From Burkholderia sp. SRS-W-2-2016 (GTDB lineage Bacteria; Pseudomonadota; Gammaproteobacteria; Burkholderiales; Burkholderiaceae): a DNA stretch of 64,000 nt. The notes beneath the pieces are model-generated. The model ran no database searches, was not told where the DNA came from, and saw nothing but the letters and a program-made list of their open reading frames with translations. Below are positions 9,323 to 18,034 of the stretch, in pieces. Position numbers and translations under genes: made by a program. The stretch lies in contig NZ_MSDV01000040.1 of the NCBI RefSeq assembly GCF_001931485.1, positions 33,190-97,189 of the forward strand, written 5' to 3'. How positions within the stretch are numbered: position 1 is the stretch's first letter; each line of letters starts with the position of its first letter.

Positions 9323-10308
9323 GTACGCGCCTTGCCGATCACATCGGGGTTGATCGGATTCGGCGGCTGACCGGCGCGCGGCCCCGCGCCGAGGCCGGCG
9401 ATCAGATTGTCGGCGGCGAGATTCGCCATCGCGCGGCGAGTCGTTTCGGTCGCGCTCGCGATATGCGGCGTCAGCACGACGTTCGGCACGGTCAGCAGCG
9501 CCGGATTCAGCTTCGGCTCACCTTCGAACACGTCGAGACCGGCCGCGGCGATGCGCTTGTCGCGCAACGCTTCGGCGAGCGCCGCATCGTCGACGATGCC
9601 GCCGCGCGCGATATTGGTCAGCGTGGCGGTCGGCTTCATCAGCGCGAGTTCGGCCGCGCCGATCGTGTGATGGTTGTCCTTCGTGTACGGCAGGACCAGC
9701 ACGACGTGATCGGCGCGCCGCAGCAGGTCCTCTTTCGATACGTACTCGGCATTCAGTTCGCTCTCGATCTGCGGCGCGACCCGCGAGCGGTTGTGATAGA
9801 CGACCCGCATGTCGAAGCCCCGCGCACGCCGCGCGAGTGCCTGACCGATCCGGCCCATGCCGATCACACCGAGCGTCGAGCCGTACAGGTCGCCGCCGAG
9901 AAAGCCGTCGTAGCTCCACTTGTTCCAATGCCCGGCGCGCAGCCAGTGCTCGGATTCGGCGATGCGGCGCGCCGCCGCCATCATCAGCGCCCAGCCGAAA
10001 TCGGCGGTCGATTCGTTGAGCACGTCCGGCGTATTGGTGCCGAGCACGTTCGCCGCGTTGAACGCGGCCATGTCGAAGTTGTTGTAGCCGACCGCCATGT
10101 TCGCCACCACCCGCAGGCGCGGCGCCGCGGCGAGCACGTCGGCGCCGATCATGTCGCCGGCGGTCAGCGCGCCGTCCTTGTCGGCAAGGCGGCGCTTCAG
10201 TTCGTCGGCGGGCAGCACGTCGCCGTCGTTCCAGTCGACCTCGAAATGCTGTTTGAGCCGCTCGATCACGTCGGGAAAGATTGAACGGGCAACGAGGATT
10301 TTCTGCAT
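9319..10308 (-). CDS. D-2-hydroxyacid dehydrogenase (glyoxylate/hydroxypyruvate reductase type)
   Basis: NAD(P)H-dependent reductase of 2-keto acids, 329 aa. It shows the Rossmann glycine motif GVIGMGRIGQALA near 147-159, the catalytic Arg in NIARGGIVDD, Glu in DVFEGEP and His in LTPHIASAT. Overall it resembles the GhrB/GyaR glyoxylate-gluconate reductase branch. Substrate preference cannot be read from sequence. It is 57 bases downstream of the antiporter gene and overlaps rmuC. Confidence 0.9.
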   Translation of the reverse strand: MQKILVARSIFPDVIERLKQHFEVDWNDGDVLPADELKRRLADKDGALTAGDMIGADVLAAAPRLRVVANMAVGYNNFDMAAFNAANVLGTNTPDVLNESTADFGWALMMAAARRIAESEHWLRAGHWNKWSYDGFLGGDLYGSTLGVIGMGRIGQALARRARGFDMRVVYHNRSRVAPQIESELNAEYVSKEDLLRRADHVVLVLPYTKDNHHTIGAAELALMKPTATLTNIARGGIVDDAALAEALRDKRIAAAGLDVFEGEPKLNPALLTVPNVVLTPHIASATETTRRAMANLAADNLIAGLGAGPRAGQPPNPINPDVIGKART

Positions 10309-10365
10309 GGCAAGTCTCCGTATTGGCGGTATCGCGCGCCGGGCGGAGCCGCCCCGGCGGCGCGA

Positions 10366-11802
10366 TCAGTGTCGAAAAAACAGCCAGCCGGTCAGCGCGA
10401 ACAGCGGCAGGAGCACTGCGCCGGACCAGCCCAGATAAGCGAAAAAGCTCGGCATGCGCACGCCGCGCGACTGCGCGATCGACTTCACCATGAAGTTCGG
10501 CGCATTGCCGATATAGGTGTTCGCGCCCATGAACACCGCGCCGGCCGACATCGCGGCGAGCGTGGACGCGCCCGTGGTCATCAGGGTCTGCGCGTCGCCG
10601 CCGGCGAGGTTGAAGAACACGAGATAGGTCGGCGCGTTGTCCAGAAACGACGATAGCAACCCGGTCGCCCAGAAGTACATCAGGTCGCGCGGCTCGCCGC
10701 CCGGCTCGTGGACCAGCTCGACGAGACCGGCGAACGCGCCGTCCTTGCCCGCCTGCAGCATCGCGATGACCGGCACGATCGTCACGAAGATGCCGGCGAA
10801 CAGCTTGGCGACCTCCTCGATCGGCGCCCAGTTGAAGTCGTTGCCCGCGCGAGCGGCGCGCGGGGTCGCCGCGAGCGAGACCAGCGTGACGCCGATCAAC
10901 GCGAGATCGCGCACGACGTTCTGCAACTCGACGTGCGTGCCGAACAACTCGAGCGTGACCTGCGGGCGCCATAGGCCGCTCATCAAAACTAACGCGACCA
11001 CCGCGGCGAGCAGCACGAAGTTGAGCTTGCCTTCGAGGCTGACGGCCGCGCCGCGCGGCGTCGCTTCAGTCGGACGCGAAAGCGCGTCCTCGCGGCGGTG
11101 AAAATAGTACGAATCGAGTGCGTAAAAGCCGGCGAGCAGCACGCCGCTGACGAACAGCATCGGCGCGGCGAGATGCGTAGTGGTCCAGAAGAAACTCACG
11201 CCTTCGAGAAAACCGAGGAACAACGGCGGGTCGCCGAGCGGCGACAACGAGCCGCCGACGTTCGCGACCAGAAAGATAAAAAACACCACCATATGCGTGA
11301 CATGACGACGGTGCTGGTTCGCGCGCAAGAGCGGGCGGATCAGCAGCATCGCTGCGCCGGTCGTGCCCATCACGCTCGCGAGCGCGGTGCCGAGCGCAAG
11401 CAGCGCGGTATTGCGTGCCGGGGTGCCGCGCAGCTCGCCGCGCACGCAGATGCCGCCGGCGACCGTATAAAGCGCGGTCAGCAGAATGATGAACGGGATG
11501 TACTCGTCGAACATCGCGTGCACGAGCGCGGCGAACGCCTCGCCGGCGCCGAAGCTCGACGCGAACGGCAACAGAAAAGCGAGCGCCCACGCGGCCGCGA
11601 TCTTGCCGAAATGGTGATGCCAGAAATGTGGCGCGACGAGCGGGAAGATTGCAATCGACAGCAGCATGCCCGCGAACGGCAGCCCCCACAGCGCAGACAG
11701 CAACGCGCCGTCGGGCATCGCGGCCCATGTCGGTTGCGACCACAGCGCCAGCAGCGTTGCCACGGCTAACGATTGGCTGATTCGCCCGACGTGTGTATTC
11801 AC
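10366..11802 (-). CDS. Na+/H+ antiporter-like ion transporter (CitMHS/NhaD type)
   Basis: Polytopic inner-membrane protein of the ion-transporter superfamily, with 10 or more hydrophobic segments, conserved-looking blocks such as GDPPLFLGFLEGVSFFW and FLDNAPTYLVFFNLAGG, and a C-terminal ALTGWLFFRH. I place the start at the GTG at 11802, giving 478 aa. It opens a signal-like hydrophobic segment ending in TWAA, and the upstream part of the frame is Arg/Gly-rich and non-membrane. Substrate (Na+/H+ or an anion) is uncertain. Confidence 0.82.
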   Translation of the reverse strand: MNTHVGRISQSLAVATLLALWSQPTWAAMPDGALLSALWGLPFAGMLLSIAIFPLVAPHFWHHHFGKIAAAWALAFLLPFASSFGAGEAFAALVHAMFDEYIPFIILLTALYTVAGGICVRGELRGTPARNTALLALGTALASVMGTTGAAMLLIRPLLRANQHRRHVTHMVVFFIFLVANVGGSLSPLGDPPLFLGFLEGVSFFWTTTHLAAPMLFVSGVLLAGFYALDSYYFHRREDALSRPTEATPRGAAVSLEGKLNFVLLAAVVALVLMSGLWRPQVTLELFGTHVELQNVVRDLALIGVTLVSLAATPRAARAGNDFNWAPIEEVAKLFAGIFVTIVPVIAMLQAGKDGAFAGLVELVHEPGGEPRDLMYFWATGLLSSFLDNAPTYLVFFNLAGGDAQTLMTTGASTLAAMSAGAVFMGANTYIGNAPNFMVKSIAQSRGVRMPSFFAYLGWSGAVLLPLFALTGWLFFRH

Positions 11803-11920
11803 GCCGCCGCCGCGCTGCTGCGGGTCACCCGCCGTAATGCGTGTGACCGGTACACAGCCAGGCTCGCCCGCGTAATGACGACGCCGCCGCGCCAGCCGCC
11901 CGGACACCCCGCCCGGCCCC

Positions 11921-12583
11921 TCAGGCACCCTGCACGACGATCGCATGCACCCGGTAAGGACCGTGCGCGCCCAGCACGATGGTCTGCTCGATATCGCCGG
12001 TACGCGACGGTCCCGACACGAAGTTGACCGCGCGCGGCAGCTCGCCGCGCTCCTGGCGGATCAGCGCGAATGCGTCCTCATGACCGGCGACGATGCGCGA
12101 CGCCGGCACGATCGCGATATGCGTTTCCGGCAGCAGTCCGGCCGACGCATAGGTCTCGGGTCCGGACAGCAACACCAGCGTGCCGGTCTCCGCGGTCGCG
12201 CAAAAGCAGCCGGTGAGACCGACCACGTCGTTGTCTTTGGGTTTGCGAAATTCGACGGTAAGGCCCGCGTCGGCCCATTGCAGATCGAGCAGCGTCTGCC
12301 ACGCGATTGCCTGCAACGGCAGGCCGTGTTCGCTCAGATAGCGATGCGCGGCGGCCGGTACATCGGCGAGGGTTTGAACGGTGTCGACGGTGGTCGCCAT
12401 CTTGCGCGCTTCGTCGATGAAGCGCGCGCACAGATCGGTGGGAAGCTCCGGGCGCGGACCGGCCGGATGGCGCGCGAGGTAGTCCGCCGCGGCGTCGCGC
12501 TCGGCGGCGCTCGGCTCGGGCTCGCGCCCTTGCGCGGCGCGGATGCGCGCCAGAATGTTGCGGCGGGCAATCGATGTGTCCAT
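11921..12583 (-). CDS. lutC: LutC/YkgG-family protein (LUD domain)
   Basis: Member of the LUD-domain family that includes subunit C of the LutABC iron-sulfur L-lactate oxidation complex. The 220-aa protein contains the characteristic blocks VGLTGCFCATAETGTLVLLSG and FVSGPSRTGDIEQ near the C-terminus. The lutA and lutB partners are not next to it; it stands between pncB and the antiporter gene with 118-bp gaps on either side. Confidence 0.85.
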   Translation of the reverse strand: MDTSIARRNILARIRAAQGREPEPSAAERDAAADYLARHPAGPRPELPTDLCARFIDEARKMATTVDTVQTLADVPAAAHRYLSEHGLPLQAIAWQTLLDLQWADAGLTVEFRKPKDNDVVGLTGCFCATAETGTLVLLSGPETYASAGLLPETHIAIVPASRIVAGHEDAFALIRQERGELPRAVNFVSGPSRTGDIEQTIVLGAHGPYRVHAIVVQGA

Positions 12584-12701
12584 GGGCGAAATCCTCGTGT
12601 CGACGGCCGGGCGGCGATATGGCGAGGATTATACCGGCGGCCCAGGGCCCAAAACACCCTGGCCGGACCGCCTATTGCGCAGCAAGCGACGCGAGGCGCG
12701 C

Positions 12702-13898
12702 TTACTTCGCCGCTTCTTCTTCCGGCTGCGCGATGCCGAACACCTGGCGCAGATACGCGAGATACGCCTTGTCGTCGCACATGTTCTTGCCCGGCGAATC
12801 CGACAGCTTCGCGACCGGCTGACCGTTGCAGCGAACCATCTTGATCACGATCTGCAGCGGGTTGTAGCCGAGATCGTTGGTCAGATTCGTGCCGACCCCG
12901 AACGCGAGTTTGCAGCGGCCGCGGAAGCGCTCGTACAGCTGCAGCACCTTCGGGATATCGAGCGCGTCGGAGAACACCAGCACCTTGGTGCGCGGATCGC
13001 AGCGGTTCGCCTCGTAGTGCTCGAGCAGGCGCTCGCCCCAGTCGAACGGATCGCCGGAGTCGTGGCGCGCGCCGTCGAACAGCTTGCAGAAGTACATGTC
13101 GAAGTCGCGCAGAAACGCCTGCATCCCATACACGTCCGACAGCGCGATGCCGAGGTCGCCGCGATACTCCTTCGCCCACATCTCGAAGCCGAAGATCTGC
13201 GAGTCGCGCAGCCGCGGCCCGAGCGCCTGACACGCCTGCAGATACTCGTGCGCCATCGTGCCGAGCGGCGTGAGGTTGTGCTTCATCGCGTAGAACACGT
13301 TGCTGGTGCCAGCGAACTGTTCGCCCAGACCGTCTTTCAGCGTGAGGATCACTTCCTCGTGCCATTGCTTCGAGAAGCGCCGGCGCGTGCCGTAATCGGC
13401 GATCTTGCAGTCGCCGAATTCCGGCCGCGCGCCGAGCAGCTGGATCTTGTCGAGCAGGCGGCCGCGCCCTTCGCTGTAAGCGGGGGTCTGCTGGGTGTTG
13501 CGGAAATAGACTTCGTTGACGATCGCGAGCATCGGGATCTCGAACAGGATCGTGTGCAGCCACGGCCCCTTGATATCGATGTCGATTTCGCCGTTGCCCT
13601 TCGGCGACGGCGTGATCGAAATGTACTTCTCATTCAGATGGAACAGCGCGAGAAACTCGATGAAGTCGCCCTTGATGAAGCGCATGCGGCGCAGGTAGTC
13701 GAGTTCGTCGTCGGTGAAGCGCAGGTCACAGAGCTTGCGCACTTCGTCACGAATCTCGTTGATGTAGGGCACCAGATCGACGTTCGGCGTACGGCAGCGG
13801 AAACGATATTCCACATTCGCGGCGGGGAAGTGATGCAATACCACCTGCATCATCGTGAACTTGTACAGATCGGTATCGAGCAGCGAAGTAATAATCAT
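12702..13898 (-). CDS. pncB: Nicotinate phosphoribosyltransferase
   Basis: Makes nicotinate mononucleotide from nicotinate and PRPP in NAD salvage. The 398-aa protein begins MIITSLLDTDLYKFTMMQ, the hallmark PncB N-terminus, which sets the start at 13898; ten further upstream residues are open but unlikely. The likely phosphorylated catalytic His lies in LGTMAHEYLQ, and the PRPP-binding side includes the KVLVFSDALD block. It heads the minus-strand run towards lutC. Confidence 0.95.
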   Translation of the reverse strand: MIITSLLDTDLYKFTMMQVVLHHFPAANVEYRFRCRTPNVDLVPYINEIRDEVRKLCDLRFTDDELDYLRRMRFIKGDFIEFLALFHLNEKYISITPSPKGNGEIDIDIKGPWLHTILFEIPMLAIVNEVYFRNTQQTPAYSEGRGRLLDKIQLLGARPEFGDCKIADYGTRRRFSKQWHEEVILTLKDGLGEQFAGTSNVFYAMKHNLTPLGTMAHEYLQACQALGPRLRDSQIFGFEMWAKEYRGDLGIALSDVYGMQAFLRDFDMYFCKLFDGARHDSGDPFDWGERLLEHYEANRCDPRTKVLVFSDALDIPKVLQLYERFRGRCKLAFGVGTNLTNDLGYNPLQIVIKMVRCNGQPVAKLSDSPGKNMCDDKAYLAYLRQVFGIAQPEEEAAK

Positions 13899-14181
13899 GA
13901 TGGTACGAACAGGACCGCCGGAAAACACAAGGGCTCACATCGCCCTTGCAACGGGCACGCGTATTGTTAGCCGCGCGCCGACCTGTGACGCATGTTACCC
14001 GAATGCGCCCGTATTCAGCGTGCCGCCGGGCACGTCAGCGCATGCCCGCAACACCCCATAAACTAATCACGAAAACGTATAAGAGCCGCTGTCCGATGCT
14101 TCATGCGGCTCTTGACGTTAAGTTACAATACCGCTTTTGGCGTCCGCGCCTTCCCTGATTCCGTATGCAGGAGCTGCCTGA

Positions 14182-14505
14182 ATGACTCACGTTGTGACCG
14201 AAAGCTGCATCAAGTGCCGCTATACCGACTGTGTCGATGTGTGCCCGGTGGACTGCTTTCGCGAAGGTCCCAACTTCCTCGCGATCGACCCCGATGAATG
14301 CATCGACTGCGCCGTGTGCGTGGCCGAGTGCCCGGTGAATGCCATCTATGCCGAAGAAGACGTGCCGGGCGACCAGCAGAACTTCATCGAGCTGAACGCC
14401 GACCTGGCGAAGAACTGGCCGAGCATCACGAAGACCAAGGCGCCGCTGCCGGAAGCCGACGAATTCAAGGACGTGAAAGAGAAGCTCGCGCTGCTCGCCC
14501 GCTAA
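14182..14505 (+). CDS. fdxA: Ferredoxin FdxA (7Fe-8S type)
   Basis: A 107-aa electron-transfer protein. N-terminal cysteines are in CIKCRYTDCVDVCPVDCF and the second cluster in CIDCAVCVAECPVNAIY, matching the seven-iron ferredoxins of Azotobacter FdI type that are constitutive in Burkholderiales. The C-terminal extension (NFIELNADLAKNWPSIT) is typical of FdxA. It is divergent from pncB across a 283-bp intergenic region. Confidence 0.95.
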   Translation: MTHVVTESCIKCRYTDCVDVCPVDCFREGPNFLAIDPDECIDCAVCVAECPVNAIYAEEDVPGDQQNFIELNADLAKNWPSITKTKAPLPEADEFKDVKEKLALLAR

Positions 14506-14591
14506 GCGATGCGCTACGAGTGCGCGGTTCGCCGGCGCACTCGCCTGTCGTCGCGCCGGACAGAAATTTGTTCGGATTTAGCGGAGAGGTA

Positions 14592-14620
14592 TTGACAGCC
14601 GTTTAAGCTGCTTCTACAAT
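14592..14620 (+). promoter_or_regulatory. Strong sigma-70 promoter of the tRNA-Asn cluster
   Basis: A perfect TTGACA (14592-14597) and TACAAT (14615-14620) are 17 bases apart, with the first tRNA beginning 27 bases after the -10. This is the best consensus promoter in the window. Confidence 0.85.
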
Positions 14621-14647
14621 TTCGCTTCTCTGCTGTTGTTGTTCTGT

Positions 14648-14723
14648 TCCTCGATAGCTCAGTCGGTAGAGCGCCGGACTGTTAATCCGTAGGTCCCTGG
14701 TTCGAGCCCAGGTCGAGGAGCCA
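14648..14723 (+). tRNA. tRNA-Asn (GTT), copy 1
   Basis: 76 nt including an encoded CCA. The acceptor stem TCCTCGA pairs with TCGAGGA, the D arm is AGCTCAGTCGGTAGAGC, the anticodon loop reads ctGTTaat, and the T arm is CCTGGTTCGAGCCCAGG. The sequence is identical to copies 2 and 3. Confidence 0.97.
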
Positions 14724-14731
14724 AGAATTTC

Positions 14732-14761
14732 AAAAGCCCGTTAACCAAGACGGGTTTTTTT
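14732..14761 (+). terminator. Terminator-like hairpin after tRNA-Asn copy 1
   Basis: CCCGT (14737-14741) pairs with ACGGG (14750-14754) across an 8-nt loop, flanked by AAAA and TTTTTTT. The stem is short, so read-through into the next tRNA is possible. Confidence 0.65.
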
Positions 14762-14785
14762 ATGTAGATCAAGTTGTACTGCTGT

Positions 14786-14861
14786 TCCTCGATAGCTCAG
14801 TCGGTAGAGCGCCGGACTGTTAATCCGTAGGTCCCTGGTTCGAGCCCAGGTCGAGGAGCCA
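14786..14861 (+). tRNA. tRNA-Asn (GTT), copy 2
   Basis: Identical 76-nt sequence to copy 1, 138 bases downstream, with encoded CCA. Confidence 0.97.
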
Positions 14862-14869
14862 AGAATTTC

Positions 14870-14899
14870 AAAAGCCCGTTAACCAAGACGGGTTTTTTT
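14870..14899 (+). terminator. Terminator-like hairpin after tRNA-Asn copy 2
   Basis: An exact copy of the hairpin after the first tRNA, shifted by 138 bases, with the same T run. Confidence 0.65.
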
Positions 14900-14923
14900 A
14901 TGTAGATCAAGTTGTACTGCTGT

Positions 14924-14999
14924 TCCTCGATAGCTCAGTCGGTAGAGCGCCGGACTGTTAATCCGTAGGTCCCTGGTTCGAGCCCAGGTCGAGGAGCCA
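14924..14999 (+). tRNA. tRNA-Asn (GTT), copy 3
   Basis: Identical 76-nt sequence to copies 1 and 2. The downstream flank diverges immediately after the CCA (a different, stronger terminator), so this is probably the original 3' end of the cluster. Confidence 0.97.
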
Positions 15000-15007
15000 A
15001 AATTTTG

Positions 15008-15035
15008 AAAGGCCCGCATCCGTGCGGGCCTTTTT
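15008..15035 (+). terminator. Intrinsic terminator of the tRNA cluster
   Basis: GGCCCGCA (15011-15018) pairs with TGCGGGCC (15023-15030) and is followed by TTTTTGTTTT. It is stronger than the two internal hairpins. Confidence 0.9.
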
Positions 15036-15206
15036 GTTTTGCGCGGCGGTTTTGCGGCAGCGCGCCGGTGCGCTGCGCCGAACGTCGAACATGCCGGTTC
15101 GCATCGCGTTGCCCGTGCGCCGTTATACGATGGCAGCTTCGCGGCACACGCGCGACACGTTCGCAAAACGTCCCGCCGCCCCACTCAACGTTCACCCGGC
15201 ACACCC

Positions 15207-15683
15207 ATGAAATCCACTTCGCTACGCCTCGCGTTCGCCGCCGTCGGCGCCCTGCTGCTGTCGACCGCGCACGGCGAAGAAGTCGCCAGCGTCAACACGA
15301 ATTTCCGCATCACCGGCTCGGACCGGGTGGTCGTCGAGGCCTATGACGATCCGCTCGTGCAAGGCGTCACCTGCTATGTGTCGCGCGCGCGGACCGGCGG
15401 CGTCAAAGGCACGCTCGGCATCGCCGAAGATCCGACCGAGTCGTCGATCGCGTGCCGCCAGGTCGGGCCGCTGCATTTCGCCGGCCCCGTCAAACAGAAG
15501 GACGACGTGTTCTCCGTCAGCATGTCGCTGATCTTCAAGTCGCTGCACGTGGTGCGCGTGGTCGACGCGAAGCGCAACACGCTCGTCTATCTGACCTACA
15601 GCGACCGGGTCGTCAGCGGCAGCGCGAAAAACAGCGTCAGTGCGGTGCCGATGCCGGCCGGCACGACGATTCCCGTCAAGTAA
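15207..15683 (+). CDS. CreA-family periplasmic protein
   Basis: A 158-aa exported protein with a signal peptide (about residues 1-23, cleaved near STAHG-EE). The body contains VVVEAYDDPLVQGVTCYVSRARTGG and CRQVGPL, the two-Cys pattern of the CreA family. The family's function is not established. The start at 15207 is chosen because it begins the signal peptide directly; the frame is open further upstream into the tRNA terminator. Confidence 0.88.
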   Translation: MKSTSLRLAFAAVGALLLSTAHGEEVASVNTNFRITGSDRVVVEAYDDPLVQGVTCYVSRARTGGVKGTLGIAEDPTESSIACRQVGPLHFAGPVKQKDDVFSVSMSLIFKSLHVVRVVDAKRNTLVYLTYSDRVVSGSAKNSVSAVPMPAGTTIPVK

Positions 15684-15766
15684 CCCGGCCTGCGTCACGC
15701 GGTTCGCGGGCCACGCCGCCCGCCCCCGCGACGCGCTACACTGACCGGTCCAGCCGGACTTTCGTC

Positions 15767-16609
15767 ATGACCGCCATTTCCCGTTTCCGCGATTCCGCCC
15801 GCTACTGGCGCACGCCGCTGCTGCCCGGCGCGGATCTGCTCACCGCCGAATATCACGACCACGAGTTCGCGCCGCATTGGCACGACGCGTACACGATTCC
15901 GGTGATCGTCGCGGGCGCGGAGGGCTACCGGTATCGCGGCGAGAACTACGTCGCCGAGGCGGGCGGCATCCCGATCATCCATCCGGGCGAACTGCACACG
16001 GGCTCGAAGGCGGTCGACGCGGGCTGGCGGTATCGCGTGATGTATGCGCCGGTCGATTTCATTCGCGAACTCGCCGACGAAATTGCCGGCAAGCCGCAAG
16101 CGTTGCCGTGGTTCGAGCCGGGCGTGATCCGCGACCCCGATCTGGCGACGCGCCTCGCGCATGCGCATCAGCTGCTCGAAGCCGGCGCCGACCCGCTCGC
16201 CGCCGAAGCCGCAATGCTCGATGCGCTGTCGACGCTGCTGGTCCGTTACGCGCAGACGCGCCCGGCGGACGCGCGGCTCGCCGCCGACGACCGCCGTATC
16301 GCATTGATGCAGGAGCGTCTGGCCGGCGATCTGATCGAGCCGGTCACGCTGGCCGAGGTCGCGCGCACCGCTGGTCTGTCGCCGTTTCACGCGGCGCGGC
16401 TGTTCACCCAGTCGACCGGTTTGCCGCCGCACGCGTGGCGCAATCAGGTGCGCTTGCAGCGCGCGCTCGCACCGCTGCGCGCGGGTGTTTCGGTGACAGA
16501 CGTCGCCGCCGCCAGCGGCTTCACCGACCAGAGCCATTTCACCCGGCATTTCCGCCGCATGTTCGGCGTGCCGCCCGGACAATGGCAGGGCAATAACCGG
16601 GGTTCGTAA
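15767..16609 (+). CDS. AraC-family transcriptional regulator
   Basis: A 280-aa regulator with an N-terminal cupin-like ligand domain (HDHEFAPHWHDAYTIPVIVAG, IIHPGELHTG) and a C-terminal double helix-turn-helix (VTLAEVARTAGLSPFHAARLF and VTDVAAASGFTDQSHFTRHF). The azlCD exporter genes follow 105 bases downstream on the same strand, so it may control them; that link is inference from position. Confidence 0.9.
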   Translation: MTAISRFRDSARYWRTPLLPGADLLTAEYHDHEFAPHWHDAYTIPVIVAGAEGYRYRGENYVAEAGGIPIIHPGELHTGSKAVDAGWRYRVMYAPVDFIRELADEIAGKPQALPWFEPGVIRDPDLATRLAHAHQLLEAGADPLAAEAAMLDALSTLLVRYAQTRPADARLAADDRRIALMQERLAGDLIEPVTLAEVARTAGLSPFHAARLFTQSTGLPPHAWRNQVRLQRALAPLRAGVSVTDVAAASGFTDQSHFTRHFRRMFGVPPGQWQGNNRGS

Positions 16610-16714
16610 AGGGCGCTCGCCCACCGCGCCCTCCCATCGCTCCCTCCCGCCGCAAGAACGTACAAGCCCAATCGCCCCCGGCCCGCTAAGCTTGCGTCCA
16701 TCAAGGAGGCAAGA

Positions 16715-17476
16715 TTGAGCAATTCAACCCAAGCCCAGGCCACACGCCCGGGCCATCTCAAGGAATTCACCGCCGGCGCGCGCGACATCATCCCGATGAT
16801 GGTCGGCGCGGCGCCGTTCGGCGTCATTTTCGGCACGCTGGTCGCGTCCGGCCCGCTGCATCTGTGGCACGGTCAGCTGATGTCGCTAATCGTGTTCGCC
16901 GGCTCCGCGCAATTCATCGCGCTCGGCCTGATCGCCGGACACGCGAGCTTCGCGGTGATCTGGGCGACCACCCTCGTCGTCAATCTGCGTCACGTGCTGT
17001 ACAGCGCGACGCTCGCGCCGCACGTCGCGCATCTGCCGGCGCGCTGGCGCTGGGCGCTCGGCGCGCTGCTCACCGACGAAGTGTTCGCGGTCGCGTGGGA
17101 ACACTACCGGCATCGCGAGCCGGGCACGGTCGGCCCGCACTACTTCTTCGGCGCCGGCGTCGCGATGTATCTGAACTGGCAGCTGTGGACCGTCGCCGGC
17201 CTGCTGTTCGGCGCGGCCTTCCCCGGCCTGCAATCGCTCGGGCTCGACTTCGCGATGGTCGCGACCTTCATCGCGATCGTCGTCCCGCAACTGGTCGCGC
17301 TGCGCTTTATCGCGGCGGCCGCGACCGCCGGCACGCTGGCATTTTTCTGGCAGGCGTGGCCGTACAAGCTCGGGCTGCTCGGCGCGGTGTTCGTCGGCGT
17401 CGCGGTCGGCGTGCTGCTGTCGGTGTCGCGGCTGAATCTGCGCGGCGCGCGCCGCACCGTGGAGGCCACGCGATGA
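16715..17476 (+). CDS. azlC: AzlC-family branched-chain amino acid exporter subunit
   Basis: Large subunit of an AzlCD two-component permease, 253 aa, with several membrane segments and the AzlC blocks IIPMMVGAAPFGVIFGTL and MSLIVFAGSAQFIALGLI. The start is a TTG at 16715: a perfect AAGGAGG (16703-16709) lies 5 bases before it and no ATG or GTG fits better. Its TGA overlaps the azlD ATG by 4 nt. Confidence 0.93.
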   Translation: MSNSTQAQATRPGHLKEFTAGARDIIPMMVGAAPFGVIFGTLVASGPLHLWHGQLMSLIVFAGSAQFIALGLIAGHASFAVIWATTLVVNLRHVLYSATLAPHVAHLPARWRWALGALLTDEVFAVAWEHYRHREPGTVGPHYFFGAGVAMYLNWQLWTVAGLLFGAAFPGLQSLGLDFAMVATFIAIVVPQLVALRFIAAAATAGTLAFFWQAWPYKLGLLGAVFVGVAVGVLLSVSRLNLRGARRTVEATR

Positions 17477-17796
17477 ACTACGTCGTTCTGATCGTCGGCA
17501 TGGCCGCGATAACCTGGTTGATCCGCGCGGCCGTGTTCGTGCTCGGCGACCGGCTGGTGTTCCCGCCGCTCGTGCGCACCGCGCTCGGCTTCGTGCCGGT
17601 CACCGTGCTAACCGCGATCATCGTGCCGATGGCCGTATCGCCGCACGGCGCCGATGCCGAACTCACGTGGCGCAATCCGCAGCTGGTCGGCGCGCTGGCC
17701 GCCGTTGTGGTGAGCGCGGTGACGCGCCGGCCGCTGCTGACCATCGCGGTCGGCCTGATCGTGTTCTTCGGCTGGCAGTGGCTGGTGCTGAAGTAA
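17473..17796 (+). CDS. azlD: AzlD-family small exporter subunit
   Basis: A 107-aa, very hydrophobic protein with about four membrane segments and the pattern ITWLIRAAVFVLGDRLVFPP, typical of AzlD, the partner of AzlC. It is translationally coupled to azlC by an ATGA overlap. Confidence 0.9.
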   Translation: MNYVVLIVGMAAITWLIRAAVFVLGDRLVFPPLVRTALGFVPVTVLTAIIVPMAVSPHGADAELTWRNPQLVGALAAVVVSAVTRRPLLTIAVGLIVFFGWQWLVLK

Positions 17797-17816
17797 GCGC
17801 CCAGCGCCGCGCGCCG

Positions 17817-17838
17817 CGGCGTTCCTCGCGGAACGCCG
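17817..17838 (+). other. Hairpin after azlD without a T run
   Basis: CGGCGTTCC (17817-17825) pairs perfectly with GGAACGCCG (17830-17838) across TCGC. It may protect the 3' end of the azlCD transcript or mark a weak stop. There is no U tract, so it is not called a terminator. Confidence 0.4.
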
Positions 17839-18034
17839 ACACCCCCACCCTCAAGTTTCCCGTCCCTCCGCCGATATGCAGTCGAGGTCCGCTCATCGGG
17901 ATTCGTCCCGCTGGTGACGCGGCAACAGGCTGGAACACACCGCGTCGGCAGCGGGCGTCGCGCCGCCCCGGTCCACAGACAGGGGCCGCCAATCGCGACG
18001 GCGCCGGGCGCGGCAGCATTAAACGGGATAACAC

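Larger units (their letters stand above)
14644..14919 (+). repeat. Two perfect 138-bp tandem units (tRNA-Asn plus spacer)
   Basis: The unit runs from CTGTTCCTCG through the tRNA, the hairpin and the spacer ending GTAGATCAAGTTGTACTG. Units at 14644-14781 and 14782-14919 look identical base for base. The third tRNA (from 14920) shares only the tRNA part. This fits recent tandem duplication. Confidence 0.9.

Noticed and set aside
14644..14999. Tandem tRNA-Asn repeat considered as an integration (att) site of a genomic island
   Set aside because: No integrase or foreign-looking DNA lies on either side; simple tandem duplication explains it.
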